Positions 21,928 through 33,904 of a stretch of DNA of 64,000 nucleotides are shown here, one piece after another. The position numbers were made by a program, and so were the translations under genes. This DNA comes from Saccopteryx bilineata (taxonomy: Eukaryota > Chordata > Mammalia > Chiroptera > Emballonuridae): NCBI RefSeq assembly GCF_036850765.1, contig NC_089491.1, positions 92,102,740 through 92,166,739 of the forward strand. Reading direction: 5' to 3'. Below the pieces are notes generated by a model. The model saw nothing but the letters and a program-made list of their open reading frames with translations. It searched no databases and had not been told where the DNA came from. Position 1 is the stretch's first letter, and every line of letters starts with the position of its first letter.

Positions 21928-22884
21928 AATGAGCAAAGTTATGCAATATATATTTGTATGGAATGAATATATAATTATAGATAGAAAGTAAAAGCCAAAG
22001 TTTTCAGCTTCCACCCATGACAGCAGTAACTGGTATTAGATGTGCTTTTCCTGGAAAATAACAACTATAATACCGGGAAAAATATTTGGGCTAACTTCAT
22101 TTAGGCATGGAACAATAGGCAGCAACAGGACTATGATTCTGGCAAAGAGAAAAATGGAAGAGATAAGACCCTGTTTGAATCATCTTATCCCTCTATATGG
22201 GGATGATCTTCTGATGAGTTCAGGAGTACCTTGGCAGAACAAAGGAAGCAGAAATTAGAGTCTTTTCCCACAAAAATGATGGGATTCCAGGGAAGGGTGG
22301 AGCAGCTCATGATAGTATATACAATATGCATGAAAATTCACAATCACTGTACTTCACTGAAGCATGTGTTTTTCAAGTACAGTATAGGCAAAGACTCCAT
22401 GAGACCTACAGATATCATTTACTCCTGGGCTGAGAACCTACTAATGAAACAAGAGGTTCTGCATCACTGGGGGATATTGGAGTTGTGGCCCATGAGAAGT
22501 GGGGAGTCTTCACTGAGCATCCAGTATGTTCAGATTAACCCCTGAAATAAAGACATTCCTTATAGTATGGAGCACACTGTAGAGTAAGGACTGAGCCTCA
22601 AACCATTATACATTTGCTCTAACAAAGAATTAAGTCCAACTGAGAGGAAAAAAAGAAACCCCAGTAATGCATCCACCAGCAAGAATTCAGCTTAACATTT
22701 CAGAGCAAGAAGACATAATCCAGAAACCTGACAATGAATCGCTCAAATGGCTATCATAAAATAAATATTTACTAGATATATAGTGAGGCATAAAAATTGG
22801 ACTCATAATCAAGGATAAAAATAGTTAATAAAAGAGACCCATGTTTCTCCACATTTTTAAATTAGGAGAAAGTGAATTTGAATT
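21928..22884. other. Unassigned sequence with two short open frames
   Basis: Frames 22040-22258 and 22231-22545 overlap and are more mixed in composition than their surroundings, but have no known domain, no CpG island and no splice-flanked structure. They could be part of an old L1 or ERV interior. I do not call them genes. Confidence 0.4.
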
Positions 22885-22895
22885 AACTATTAAAT

Positions 22896-23460
22896 TTTCT
22901 TTTTTTTATAGTTTTATTTAGACAATTAATTTTAACGGGGTGACATTGGTCAACTAGAGCACATAGATTTAGAGAAAACATCTCTAGATCATTTTCACAT
23001 TTGACTATACCATCACCCAAAGTCAAATCTCCTCCATCACCCTTTATTTGGTTTTCTTTATGCTCCTCGTCTCCCTTTCCTCCCTTCCCTTCCCCCTGGT
23101 AACCACAGCACTCTTATCTATGTCCATGAGTCTCAATTTTGTGTCCCACCTATGTATGGAATCATACAGTTCTTAGTTTTTTCTGATTTACTTATTTCAT
23201 TCATTATCATGTTATCAAGGTCCATCCATATTGTCATAAATAATCTGATGTCATTATTTCTTATGGCTGGGTAGTATTCCATAGTATACATGTACCACAT
23301 CTTCTTTATCCAATCATCTATTGAAGGGCTTTTTGTTTGTTTCCATGTCTTGGCCACTGTGAACAATGCTGCAATGGACATGGGGTTGCATGTGTCTTTA
23401 CATATCAATGATTTTGAGTTTTGTGGGTATATACTCAGTAGAGGGATTGCTGGGTCATAT
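22896..23460 (-). mobile_element. Older L1: 3' UTR and ORF2 C-terminal end
   Basis: Poly-T (tail complement) at 22900-22909, then a 3' UTR of a different subfamily from the young L1 ('gtgacattggtcaactagag'). The antisense ORF2 end comes next: the frame 23133-23408 encodes residues such as WIKKMWYMYTMEYYPAIRN and ends at TGA/TAA just past PYIGGT. The break at 23461 is the insertion point of the young L1. Confidence 0.85.
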
Positions 23461-23721
23461 GGTAGTTCTATTTTTTTTTTAAATAATTTTATTTTTTTAA
23501 TGGGGTGACATCAATAAATCAGGATACATATATTCAAAGATAACAAGTCCAGGGTATCTTGTCGTTCAATTATGATGCATAACCATCACCCAAAGTCAGA
23601 TTGTCCTCTGTCACCTTCTATCTTGTTTTCTTTGTGCCCCTCCCCCTCCCCCTTTCCCTCTCCCATTCCCCCCTCCCCCCCGTAACCACCACACTCTTAT
23701 CAATGTCTCTTAGTTTCACTT

Positions 23722-26700
23722 TTATGTCCCACCTACGTATGGAATAATGCAGTTCCTGGTTTTTTCTGATTTACTTATTTCACTTCGTATCATGTTATCA
23801 AGATCCCACCATTTTGCTGTAAATGTTCCGATGTCATCATTTCTTATGGCTGAGTAGTATTCCATAGTGTATATGTGCCACATCTTCTTTATCCAGTCAT
23901 CTCTTGACGGGCTTTTTGGTTGTTTCCATGTCCTGGCCACTGTGAACAATGCTGCAATAAACATGGGGCTGCATGTGTCTTTACGTATCAATGTTTCTGA
24001 GTTTTTGGAGTATATACCCAGTAGAGGGATTGCTGGGTCATAAGGTAGTTCTATTTTCAGTTTTTTGAGGAACCACCATACTTTCTTCCATAATGGTTGT
24101 ACTACTTTACATTCCCACCAACAGTGTATGAGGGTTCCTTTTTCTCCACAGCCTCTCCAACATTTGCTATTACCTGTCTTGCTAATAATAGCTAATCGAA
24201 CAGGTGTGAGGTGGTATCTCATTGCAGTTTTGATTTGCATTTCTCTAATAGCTAAAGAAGATGAGCATCTTTTCATATATCTGTTGGCCATTTGTATTTC
24301 TTCCTGGGAGAAGTGTCTGTTCATATCCTCTTCCCATTTTTTTATGGGATTGTTTGTTTGTTTGTTGTTGAGTTTTATGAGTTCTTTGTATATTTTGGAT
24401 ATTAGGCCCTTATCTGAGCTGTTGTTTGAAAATATCATTTCCCATTTAGTTGGCTTTCTGTTTATTTTGTTATCAGTTTCTCTTGCTGAGCAAAAACTTC
24501 TTAGTCTGATGTAGTCCCATTCATTAATTTTTGCCTTACTTCTCTTGCCATTGGAGTCAAATTCATAAAATGCTCTTTAAAACCCAGGTCTATGAGTTGA
24601 GTACCTATGTCTTCTTCTATGTACTTAATTGTTTCAGGTCTTATGTTTAGATCTTTGATTCATTTTGAGTTGATTTTTGTACAGGGGGAGAGACTGTAGT
24701 CCAGTTTCATTCTTTTGCATGTGGCTTTCCAGTTTTCCCAGCACCATTTATTGAAGAGGCTTTCTTTTCTCCATTGTGTGTTGTTGGCCCCTTTATCAAA
24801 AATTATTTGACTATATATATATGTGGTTTTATTTCTGGACTTTCTATTCTGTTCCATTGGTCTGAGTGTCTATTTTTTTGCCAATACCATGCTGTTTTGA
24901 TTGTCGTGGCCCTATAATATAGTTTGAAGTCAGGTATTGTAATGCCCCCAGCTTCATTCTTTTTCTTTAGGATTGCTTTGGCTATTCGGGGCTCTTTATA
25001 GTTCCATATAAATCTGATGATTTTTTGCTCCATTTCTTTAAAAAACGTCATTGGAAGTTTAATGGGAATTGCATTGAATTTGTATATTGCTTTGGGTAAT
25101 ATAGCCATCTTGATTATATTTATTCTTCCTAGCCAAGAACAAGGTATATTCTTCCATCTCATTATATCTTTTTCGATTTCCCTTAACAATGGTTTATAGT
25201 TTTCATTATATAAGTCCTTTACATTCTTTGTTATGTTTATTCCTAAGTATTTTATTTTTTTTTGTTGCAATCGTGAAGGGGATTATTCTTTTGAGTTCGT
25301 TCTGACTTGTTTCATTGTTGGCATATAGAAAGGCTATTGACTTCTGTATGTTAATTTTGTATCCTGCGACCTTACTGTATTGGCTTATTGTTTCTAGTAG
25401 TCTTTTTGTGGATTCTTTGGGGTTTTCGATGTATAGGATCATATCATCTGCAAAAAGTGATACCTTTACTTCTTCTATTCCGATATGGATGCCTTTTATT
25501 TCTTTGTCTTGTCTGATTGCTGTGGCGAGAACCTCTAGTACCACATTAAATAAGAGTGGAGAGAGTGGACAACCCTGTCTTGTTCCTGATTTAAGGGGGA
25601 AAGCCTTCAGTTTAGTGCCATTTAATATGATGTTAGCTGATGGTTTATCATATATGGCCTTTATCATGTTGAGATATTTTCCTTTTATACCCATTTTGTT
25701 GAGAGTCTTAAACATAAAATTGTGTTGTATTTTATCGAAAGCCTTTTCTGCGTCTATTGATAAGATCATGTGGTTTTTGTTCTTTGTTTTGTTGATATGG
25801 TGTATTACGTTAACTGTTTTACATATGTTGAACCATCCTTGAGATTCTGGGATGAATCCCACTTGATCATGATGTATTATTTTTTTAATATGTTGTTGTA
25901 TTCGATTTGCTAGTATTTTGTTTAGTATTTTAGCATCTGTATTCATTAGAGATATTGGTCTGTAGTTTTCTTTTTTTGTGCCATCCTTGCCTGGTTTTGG
26001 TATGAGGGTTATGTTGGCCTCATAAAATGTGTTTGGAAGTATTGCTTCTTCTTCAATTTTTTGGAAGACTTTGAGTAGGATAGGAACCAAGTCTTCTTTG
26101 AATGTTTGATAAAATTCGCTGGTATAGCCGTCAGGGCCTGGACTTTTATTTTTGGGGAGGTTTATAATGGTTTTTTCTATTTCTTCTCTACTGATAGGTC
26201 TGTTTAGGCTTTCTGCTTCTTCTTGACTCAGTCTAGGAAGGTTGTATTGTTCTAGGAATTTATCCATTTCTTCTAGGTTGTTGAATTTAGTGGCATATAG
26301 TTTTTCATAGTATTCTACAATAATTCTTTGTATATTTACAATGTCCGTGGTGATTTCTCCTCTTTCATTTTGGATTTTGTTTATATGAGTTCTTTCTCTT
26401 TTTTCCTTGGTAAGTCTTGCCAAGGGTTTGTCAATTTTGTTGATCTTTTCAAAGAACCAGCTCCTTGTTCTATTAATTTTTTCTATAGTTTTTCTGTTCT
26501 CTAATTCATTTATTTCTGCTCTGATTTTTATTATCTCCTTTCTTCGGCTGGTTTTGGGTTGTCTTTGTTCTTCTTTTTCTAGTTCCTTAAGGTGTGAAGT
26601 TAAGTGGTTCACTTGGGCTCTCTCTTGTTTGTTCATATATGCCTGAAGTGATATGAACTTCCCTCTTATCACTGCTTTTGCTGCATCCCATAGATTCTGA

Positions 26701-27551
26701 TATGTCATATTGTCATTTTCATTAGTCTGTATATATCTTTTGATCTCTGCACTTATTTCTTCTTTGACCCATTCATTTTTTAAAAGTATGTTGTTTAGTT
26801 TCCACATTTTTGTGGGATTTTTTTCCTCTTTTTTGCAGTTGAATTCTAGTTTCAAGGCTTTATGATCAGAAAATATGCTTGGTACAACTTCAATTTTTCT
26901 GAATTTGCTGATGTTGTTTTTGTGGCCCAACATATGGTCAATTCTTGAGAATGATCCATGTACACTGGAGAAAAATGTATACTTAGTCACTTTGGGATGA
27001 AATGTCCTGTAGATGTCTATCATATCCAGGTGCTCTAGTGTTTTGTTTAAGGCCACTATGTCTTTGTTGATTCTCTGTTTGGATGACCGATCTAGAGCCG
27101 TCAGCGGTGTATTGAGGTCTCCAAGTATGATTGTATTTTTGTCAGTTTTTGTTTTAAGGTCAATAAGTAGCTGTCTTATATATTTTGGTGCTCCTTGGTT
27201 TGGTGCATATATATTAAGAATTGTTATGTCTTCTTGATTCAGTGTCCCCTTAGCCATTATGAAATGGCCATTTTTATCTCTGAGTACTTTTCCTGTCTTG
27301 TAGTCAGCATTATCCGATATGAGTATTGCTACACCTGCTTTTTTTTGGATGTTATTTGCTTGGAGTATTGTTTTCCAGCCTTTCACTTTGAATTTGTTTT
27401 TATCCTTGTTACTTACATGAGTTTCCTGTAGGCAGCATATAGTTGGATTTTCTTTTTTAATCTATTCTGCTACTTTGTGCCTTTTTATTGGTGAGTTTAA
27501 TCCGTTTACATTTAGTGTAATTATTGATACTTGTGAGTTCCCTATTGCCAT
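23722..27551 (-). pseudogene. L1 ORF2 protein (endonuclease/reverse transcriptase), disrupted
   Basis: L1 ORF2p nicks target DNA and reverse-transcribes L1 RNA. The ATG at 27551 starts MAIGNSQVSIITLNVNGLNS. The endonuclease domain has [23 protein letters not shown] and SDHKAL. The reverse transcriptase has the [13 protein letters not shown]-region and catalytic LFADDMILY (near 25440). The C-terminal Cys motif CWRGC-x7-HCWWEC is intact (near 24120). Lesions: TAG for Trp at 27462-27464, frameshift in a 9-base A run (25255-25263), frameshift at a TA repeat (24811-24822), TGA for Trp at 24660-24662, and a one-base loss near 24530. About 1,276 codons, normal for L1. Confidence 0.9.
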
Positions 27552-27935
27552 TTTATATCTTGCTTTCTGTTAGTTTTCTGTCTTGTTTGATCCTTTTTTT
27601 TCGTTTTTCTATCTTTTGTTTTTATTTGGTTGTATTCCATACATCTTTCCTCTGTTGCTATCTTTTTTATCTCATGTGCTTCTGTGGTGGTTTTTTCAAT
27701 GGTGGTTACCTTTGAGTAATGAAAAGGGTCCCTACCCTGTTCATTGTAGCAAACTATTTTGTGAGTACTTTTGCACTCCATCGTCCTTTGCTACTGTTAA
27801 TCTCCATCTTCTCCCCCTCTTTCTTTTTGTTGTTGTCACAGTTTAAATTTGGTTTTATTGTGTTCTTCTTGGAGCTTTTACTTGTGGCTCTGTTTTTTTT
27901 TTGTTCTTTGTATCTGATTGGAGAACCCCCTTTAG
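27552..27935 (-). other. L1 inter-ORF spacer / former ORF1 tail
   Basis: Lies between the ORF1 stop and the ORF2 start. The corresponding part of the older L1 still reads on past this stop (QEILKGIFDQ, near 37055). In the young copy the codon is TGA, so ORF1 was probably longer in the ancestor. Confidence 0.55.
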
Positions 27936-28844
27936 TCATTCCTGGTGTGGGGGTTTTCTGATGATAAATTCCCTCATCTTTTCTGTATCTGTGAATGTTT
28001 TTATTTCTCCTTCATATTTGAAGGATAGCTTTGATGGGTATAGTATTTGTGGCTGAAAGTTTCTCTCTTTCAGGACTTTAAATATTGGGGTCCACTCTCT
28101 TCTAGCTTGTAGAGTTTCTGCTGAGAAATCTGATGATAATCTAATGGGCCTTCCTTTATATGTTGTATCCTTCTTTTCCCTGGCTGCCTTGAGAATTTTT
28201 TCTTTGCTGTTGGTTTGTGTCAATTTCATTATGATATGCCTTGGAGTAGGTTTGTTGGAGTTAAGAAAACTCGGAGTTCTGTTTGCTTCTTGAACTTGAG
28301 GCTTTAGTTCTTTCCACAGGCTTGGGAAGTTCTCATCTATTATTTGTTTGAGTGTGTTCTCCATTCCATTTTCTCTCTCTTCTCTCTCTGATATACCTAT
28401 TATTCTTATGTTATTCTTTTTGATGGAGTCAGATAATTCTTGTAGGGCTATCTCATTTTTTTAAATTTTTGAGTCTCTTTCTTCTTCTCTCTGTTGTGCC
28501 TCAAGTTGTTTGTCTTCTATTTCACTAATCCTCTCTTCTATCTGACCTGTTCTATTAGCTAAGCCTGTTACTTCATTTTTCAGCTTGTGAATTGAGATTT
28601 TCATCTCTGTTTGATTTGTTTTTATAGTTTCAATTTCTTTGGACATATATTCTTTGTGTTCATTGAGTTGTTTTCTGAGCTCCCTAAATTGCCTTTCTGT
28701 GTTTTCTTGTATATCTCGGAGGAATTTTAGGATTTCTATCTTGAATTCTCTGTCATTTAGCTCCAAGGTTTCCAATATATTAAATTTTTTCTCCATAGAT
28801 TTTTCCTCATCTAGCTGTGTTACCTCTCTTTCTTTTGTATCCAT
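27936..28844 (-). pseudogene. L1 ORF1 protein (RNA-binding chaperone), one internal stop
   Basis: ORF1p is the trimeric RNA-binding protein that coats L1 RNA. The start at 28844 gives MDTKEREVTQ. Residues ~30-125 are rich in Glu, Lys and Leu heptads (EERISEIEDKQLEAQ), a coiled coil. An RRM-like region follows (NNIRIIGISE), then the C-terminal domain (SFKYEGEIKTFTD). A TAA at 28461-28463 interrupts the frame between coiled coil and RRM, and the same TAA sits at the same codon in the older L1. A second stop at 27936 trims the C-terminus compared with the older copy. Confidence 0.88.
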
Positions 28845-30250
28845 GATATTCTATTTTCTCTTCCTTAATGGCATCTGATGGTGGTTTTGTTGATAGTATT
28901 AATGAGATTTAATAAAGAATAAAAAGTTAAAAAAAATAAAAAATCAAAAAGAGTTGTTTTTTTAAAAAAATTAATAATGAAATAAAGAAAAATAAAATAA
29001 TAATTTTTAAAAAAAGGAAATTATTCCCCCCCCCTCCTTTTTTCCTCTCCTCTCCCCTTTTTCTTTAGAAAATCTTGTGGTGAACTGTGAATTATAACAA
29101 ACAATGCCTGTGATGGAGGTCCTGAATTGGGGAAAAGTAATAAAGGGGCAAAAAAAAAAAAAAAAGGAAAAAAAAAGGTGGGGCGGTATGGACCCACAAA
29201 AAGCAAATAAGGAAAAAATTTGGGTCAAGAATAAAATGATTTGCTTTTAGGTGTTGGTTGTCTAAGAGTTATGATGAGAGGAATAAGAGCAGAACAGAAA
29301 AATGGGGGGACAAATTAAAAAAATACTATTGTATTTAGTGGAACAAGAACTAGATAAAATGGAGAGCCAGGGATGGGAGCACTGCTAGTGAGTTAAAAAG
29401 GTGAAGTAAAAAACCCCCAAAATGCCACAAACATAAGTTTGAGTCCCAGATAAGATAATTTGTTTGTTATTGAGGTTTGAATGAGAGGAGATGTAAAGGA
29501 GAAAGGAAGAAACTAATATAGAGGGAGAAAAGAAAGAGAGAAAGAGAAAAAAAGAGGGAACCACTAAAAGAAGAAAAAAGAAAGGAGAGAGAGAGAGAGA
29601 GAGTTAAGGGTTTTGGAGTGCAACCCTCATAGAGAGAAAGGAAGAGGAGAAAAAAGATAATGGGAGATGTAACACTTATGGGTAGTGTAGTTCAAGGAGA
29701 GGAGAGAGTAAGACCGGCAGAGAGTTAATCGGCCAAATTGGAGGAGGAAAAAAAAGTATCAAGAATGAAGATAAGAGAAACAAACGAACAAATATAATAA
29801 AATGGGATAGGTTATAAAGTCTGCAGATTATTCTTGATTTTGAGAGGTTATCTTCTTGTTTTTTCTTTTCTCTCCCTCTTCCTGGTTGGTGACTCTGTAC
29901 CCCAGGTTCTGCCCCTTTGGCACACTCAGGTAGAGGTTTGCAGTTGATAAGTCTCTATGGCAATGTCATGTATTGTGCTTTAGTCTCGTTGGGAATCAAG
30001 GCTCATTAGCATCCATAGGCTCCGACAGTGAGAGAGTCCGTGTTCCTGAAGCCTTTCTCCTAGTCTTTCCTTCCTCAATTAGTAGCCTGATAATCCAGCT
30101 ATGGGGTTGTTGCTGCCTCTGCCTGGATAGTAAGAGGTTCAAAGAGCTGGCAACTCCCCACTCTATTCCCACTCAGCACAGGGCTCTGGGTAAGGCTCAG
30201 TCAGTCTGAGTTGCTAGCATAATTAGGCAGGCTTTCCGCCCACTCAAAGA

Positions 30251-30836
30251 CCTCTGGCTCTGCCACTCTGTCCGGTAACACAGGCGGGCGCCCACTTCCG
30301 GAGCGCTTGGAGGAAACTCTCATTCACTATCTGCGCGCAGACCAGGATATCCGGCCAGTAGTCTCACGCTCTGAGTGAAACCCCCAACCGCATGGAAATT
30401 TGCAGCGCTGGAATTCGCTCTCGCTTTGTCCCCGTGCGCGGCTTTTGCAAGGCGCTGGGGCGGCCCGAGATTCCGCTTTTGCCCACACAAAGGCCCCTGA
30501 CTCTGCCCCTCTGTGCGATAACACGGGCGTGCACTGCCGAGGCACTTGGAGGAATTGCTCACTCCTTATCTGCGCGTGCAAACCAGGATATGAGGCCGGC
30601 CGCGGTTCCCTGAGTGAAATGCTCACCAGCACGGAAAATTTCCACCATTGGAATTAGTTCTCGCTCCCTCCCGTGTGTGGCTTTCCCAGGGTGCTGGGGC
30701 TGTCCAGAGATTCTGCTTTCGGCCCACAGAAAGGCCTCTGACCCTGCCTCTCTGTGGGGTAACACGGACACCCACTTCTGGGGCTTAGGAAGAGATCTCT
30801 CGCCCACTAACTGCGCACCAACCAGGAGAACGGGTA
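30251..30836 (-). repeat. Tandem ~240-bp monomers in L1 5' UTR
   Basis: Three related units start at 30251, 30496 and 30735 (unit lengths ~245, ~239 and a partial ~102). Shared marks include 'cctctg..cctctctgtg..gtaaca', 'accaggata', 'gagtgaaa' and 'aaaggcc'. Sequence just before 30251 also resembles the end of a unit. Mouse L1 promoters are built from similar arrays, but these monomers differ in sequence. Confidence 0.8.
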
Positions 30837-31240
30837 AAATGGCTGCCCCGCTTGTCTTTCTTTGTTTGGGTTTGGTGCGAGTATTAGCTTGTATTGCCCG
30901 GCTTGCCACAGGATCAGTTTTTCCTCCGCTAGGATCTCCGTGCCACAGCCTGGTTCGGCCGTTTGTGCGTGGCCTGGATGTATTCACCCCCTTTGCCCGC
31001 CTCAGTTTCTATATTCACAGTTACCAGAGAAAGCCACCCTGTTTAGGTTAGTGAGGAAGGCGGAGCATTTCTTACTCCCTATTTCCTTCAGGATTTGGTT
31101 ATATATTTAGCCAATTTTTCACTCGACCATACCTTCGGGTGTATTGTGAAGCATCTGGAGGCTCCAAGTATAGGTTTTTCTGTTTCTGGTTGAAGATCTT
31201 GTTAAGTTTTGGGGGAGATTTATCGGTATCGCTTCCTACT

Positions 31241-31260
31241 CCGCCATTACTCTGACGTCA
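31241..31260 (-). promoter_or_regulatory. CRE and YY1-like sites at L1 5' terminus
   Basis: TGACGTCA at 31253-31260 is a perfect palindromic cAMP-response element. On the minus strand, TAATGGCGGAG overlapping 31241-31250 resembles the YY1 motif that positions transcription start in human L1 (AANATGGC). Both lie within the first ~25 bases of the element. Function is inferred. Confidence 0.6.
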
Positions 31261-31280
31261 TCTCGGTAGTTCAATTTTTT

Positions 31281-32126
31281 ATTTTTTGAGGAACCACTAT
31301 ACTTTCTTCCATAATGGTTTTACTATTTACATTCCAATCAATAGGTAAATGAGGGTTCCTTTTTCTCTACAGCCTCTCCAACATTTGCTATTACCTGTCT
31401 TGTTGATAATAGCTAATCTAACAGGTGTGAGGTAGAATCTCATTGTACCTTTGATTTGCATTTCTCTAATAGCTAGTGAAGATGAACATCTTTTCATATA
31501 TCTATTTTCCATTTGTATTTCTTCTTGGGAGAAGAGTCTGTTCATATCCTCTTTCCATTTTTTTACTGGGTTGTTTGCTTGGTTGTTGTTGAGTTTTGTG
31601 AATTCTTTCTATATTTTGAATATTTTCCCCTTATCTGAGCTGTTATTAAAAAATATAATCTCCCATTTAGTTGGCTCTTTGTTTTATTTTCAGTTTCTTT
31701 TGCTGCACAGAAGCTTCTTAGTCTGATGTAGTTCCATTCATTTATCTTTGCCTTCACTTTCCTTGCCTTTGGAGTCAAATTCATAAAGTGCTCTTTATGA
31801 CCAAGTTCCATGAACTTAGTACCTGTTTGCTTGTATGTATTTTATTGTTTCAGATTTTATATTTAGGTCTTTGATCCATTTAGAATTAATTTTTGTACAA
31901 GGAGACAAAGCGTAGTCGAGTTTCATTTTTTTGTGCATGACTTTCCAGTTTTCCCAGCACCATTTATTGAACAGGCATTCTTTTATTCATTGTGTGTTTT
32001 TGGCTCCTTTATCAAAGATGATTTGACCATATATATGTAGTTTTATTTCTGGGCTCTCTATTCTGTTCTATTGGTCTGAGTGTCCATTTTTCTGCCAATA
32101 CCATACTGTTTTCATTATCATGGCTC
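31281..32126 (-). mobile_element. Older L1: ORF2 C-terminal third
   Basis: Antisense ORF2 resuming after the young L1. Frames 31327-31545 ([20 protein letters not shown]) and 31563-31811 carry typical C-terminal ORF2 residues. It ends at 32126, where a second insertion begins. Confidence 0.85.
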
Positions 32127-32130
32127 TGTA

Positions 32131-32131
<1 letters not shown>

Positions 32132-32171
<40 letters not shown>
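32132..32171. repeat. (TA)n microsatellite at insertion boundary
   Basis: A pure TA run of about 20 units. It probably expanded from the 'gtatat' end of the TSD next to the element's A tail. Confidence 0.85.
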
Positions 32172-32180
<9 letters not shown>

Positions 32181-32969
32181 TTTTTATAAATAAATTTTTA
32201 TTTTAATGGGGTGACATCAATAAATCAGGGTACATACATTCAAAGAAAACATTTTCAGGTTATCTTGTTATTTAGTTCTGTTGCATACCCATCACCCGAA
32301 GAGAAATCGTCCTCCGTCACCCTCCATCCAGTACTCTCTGTACCCCTCCCCCTCACCCTCTCCCTCTTTCCCTCCCCCCACCCCCCATAGCCAGCACACT
32401 CCTGTTCATGCCTCTTAGTCTAGCTTTTATGTCCCACCAATGTATGGAATCCTGCAGTTCCTGTTTTTTTCTGATTCACCCATTTCACCCCGCACAATGC
32501 TACCAAGACTCCACCATTCCGCTGTAAGTGATCCGATGTCACCCTTTCTCCTAGCTGAATAATATACCATGGTGTATATGTGCCCCATCTTCTGCATCCA
32601 GTCCTCTATTTTTTTTACAGTGATTAACAGCCTTTAAGCAAACTCTTGGCCAATACAGCAAGAATCCATGAATGAGTAGTGTCCTTAACATGTTCCCCAA
32701 GTCCAAGTTGGCCCCATCACCATGCCAAATCCCTGAAAAATGCAACCCAACCACAGTTCAGTCTGTTAGGAGCTGTCACAGGGAGCAGGAGTCCAGGAAA
32801 GTTCCCCACAGGAAAAGTCCGCATGGCACTGGAATTGTTGTCACCATTCTATACTTTGCAGCTCATGTCCAAGTCCCAATGACTGCTGCTTCTAGCTGGT
32901 AATGATTCAGGCAGACTGGAAAAAGCCATTTGCAGCATGCGTGGATATGGAGCTTCTGTTCCCCTCTGC

Positions 32970-33904
32970 CTGGAGAGTTGAGACCAGGTTGCTTTTCCCT
33001 GGAGCTCTGTGACTGTGGCCTGGTAAAGAGAACCTTGGGATACACTAAGCTGGGTGGCAAAGGTAAATTCATAATACAAGTTGGCAAAAGGAGGAAATAG
33101 AGCTCTAAATTAAGAGTAGGTCTCAGCCTGAAATATGAGTGGGGCATTGAGGTAGGAGGGATAAAGGAAACACTATATATTAAGCAAAGCAGCAGAAAAT
33201 AGGACTATCAACACCCACAACAGAGATCTTTGAGGGAAGAATAAAAAACCTGACTATTCAGGCAAAACATACTTAAGTGGCCCTTGTGCGAATGAGATCA
33301 GTTTACCTGCTTCTTGGAAGAAATACCGTAGGTTCGTCCACAGTGTCGTAGATGGGGCCGACGGCCCTGGGTACCCTCAGCCTTCAGTGGCAAACCCCAG
33401 CTTTCTGGGCAAGGTTAGGTCATAGGTGGCTGGAAGAGACTGAACCCTCCCTTAGAGGAGCGAGGGGGAAGCCCACCTTCCAGTGTCCCTGTTTCCTCAC
33501 AGCAGAGGCGTGTAAGCCTGGCAGGCTTTAGCTCAATGACCTTCCTTTCCACTATTGAAGCAGGACCCAGATGGCATCCTATGAGATCCTTTGGGGTGTT
33601 GGAGCCTTTAAGGGTGTATCCTAAAAGCTGGTAGTTCCCCTGATCTCTATTGGGCTTTTTCTGCCTCTAGGTATCTTAAAAGCCATTCTCAGAAGATCTC
33701 GCTGAGGTGTTTTGAGGATCCCCTTCCGCCTATATAAATCTTTTCCATATATCTGGAGCTATTTGGAAAAAAAACAAAACAGTGTTATTAGCTAGATCTA
33801 ATAAAGAAGGTAGTAGTTTGCAGGCAAAAAAGATTTGGTGTCTCCTGTTCATCAGCATTCAAAAGAAATGTAAATTTTTTTTTTTTTAAGTAAAAAGCAT
33901 GATA
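32970..33904. other. Unidentified segment within the longer chimeric L1
   Basis: About 930 bp with balanced base composition, unlike the flanking L1. It has no open frame of interest. On the minus strand its junction with the shared segment reads 'tctcaactctccag', like a splice acceptor. It could be an intron-like part of the source transcript, a captured genomic piece or part of an ERV. Confidence 0.4.

Larger units (their letters stand above)
28845..31264 (-). promoter_or_regulatory. Young L1 5' UTR / internal promoter region
   Basis: About 2.4 kb upstream of ORF1. The ORF1-proximal half (28900-29830) is A/G-rich in plus orientation and low in complexity. The distal half (29900-31264) is GC- and CpG-rich and contains ~240-bp tandem monomers. 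L1 5' UTRs carry an RNA polymerase II promoter and are commonly CpG-methylated. Promoter activity here is inferred from position and composition. Confidence 0.75.
23461..31280 (-). mobile_element. Young full-length L1 (7.8 kb)
   Basis: TSDs ggtagttctatttttt (23461-23476) and ggtagttcaatttttt (31265-31280) differ at one base. Order on the minus strand: 5' UTR 31264-28845 with tandem GC-rich monomers, ORF1 28844-27936, a ~380-bp spacer, ORF2 27551-23722, 3' UTR with a C-rich (G-rich in sense) tract at 23638-23680, and an A tail. Both ORFs are broken by a few lesions only, so insertion is recent but the copy cannot retrotranspose in cis. Confidence 0.95.

Noticed and set aside
22040..22545. Overlapping open frames of 72 and 104 codons
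   Set aside because: No domain, no splice-flanked structure or promoter; left as unassigned sequence.
30327..31110. GC-rich region with several open frames, resembling a CpG-island gene promoter
   Set aside because: It is the CpG-rich 5' UTR of the young L1 with tandem monomers, bounded by L1 TSDs; frames differ between monomers.
32970..33904. Possible captured host gene or retroviral fragment
   Set aside because: No open frame or recognisable domain; kept as an unidentified segment only.
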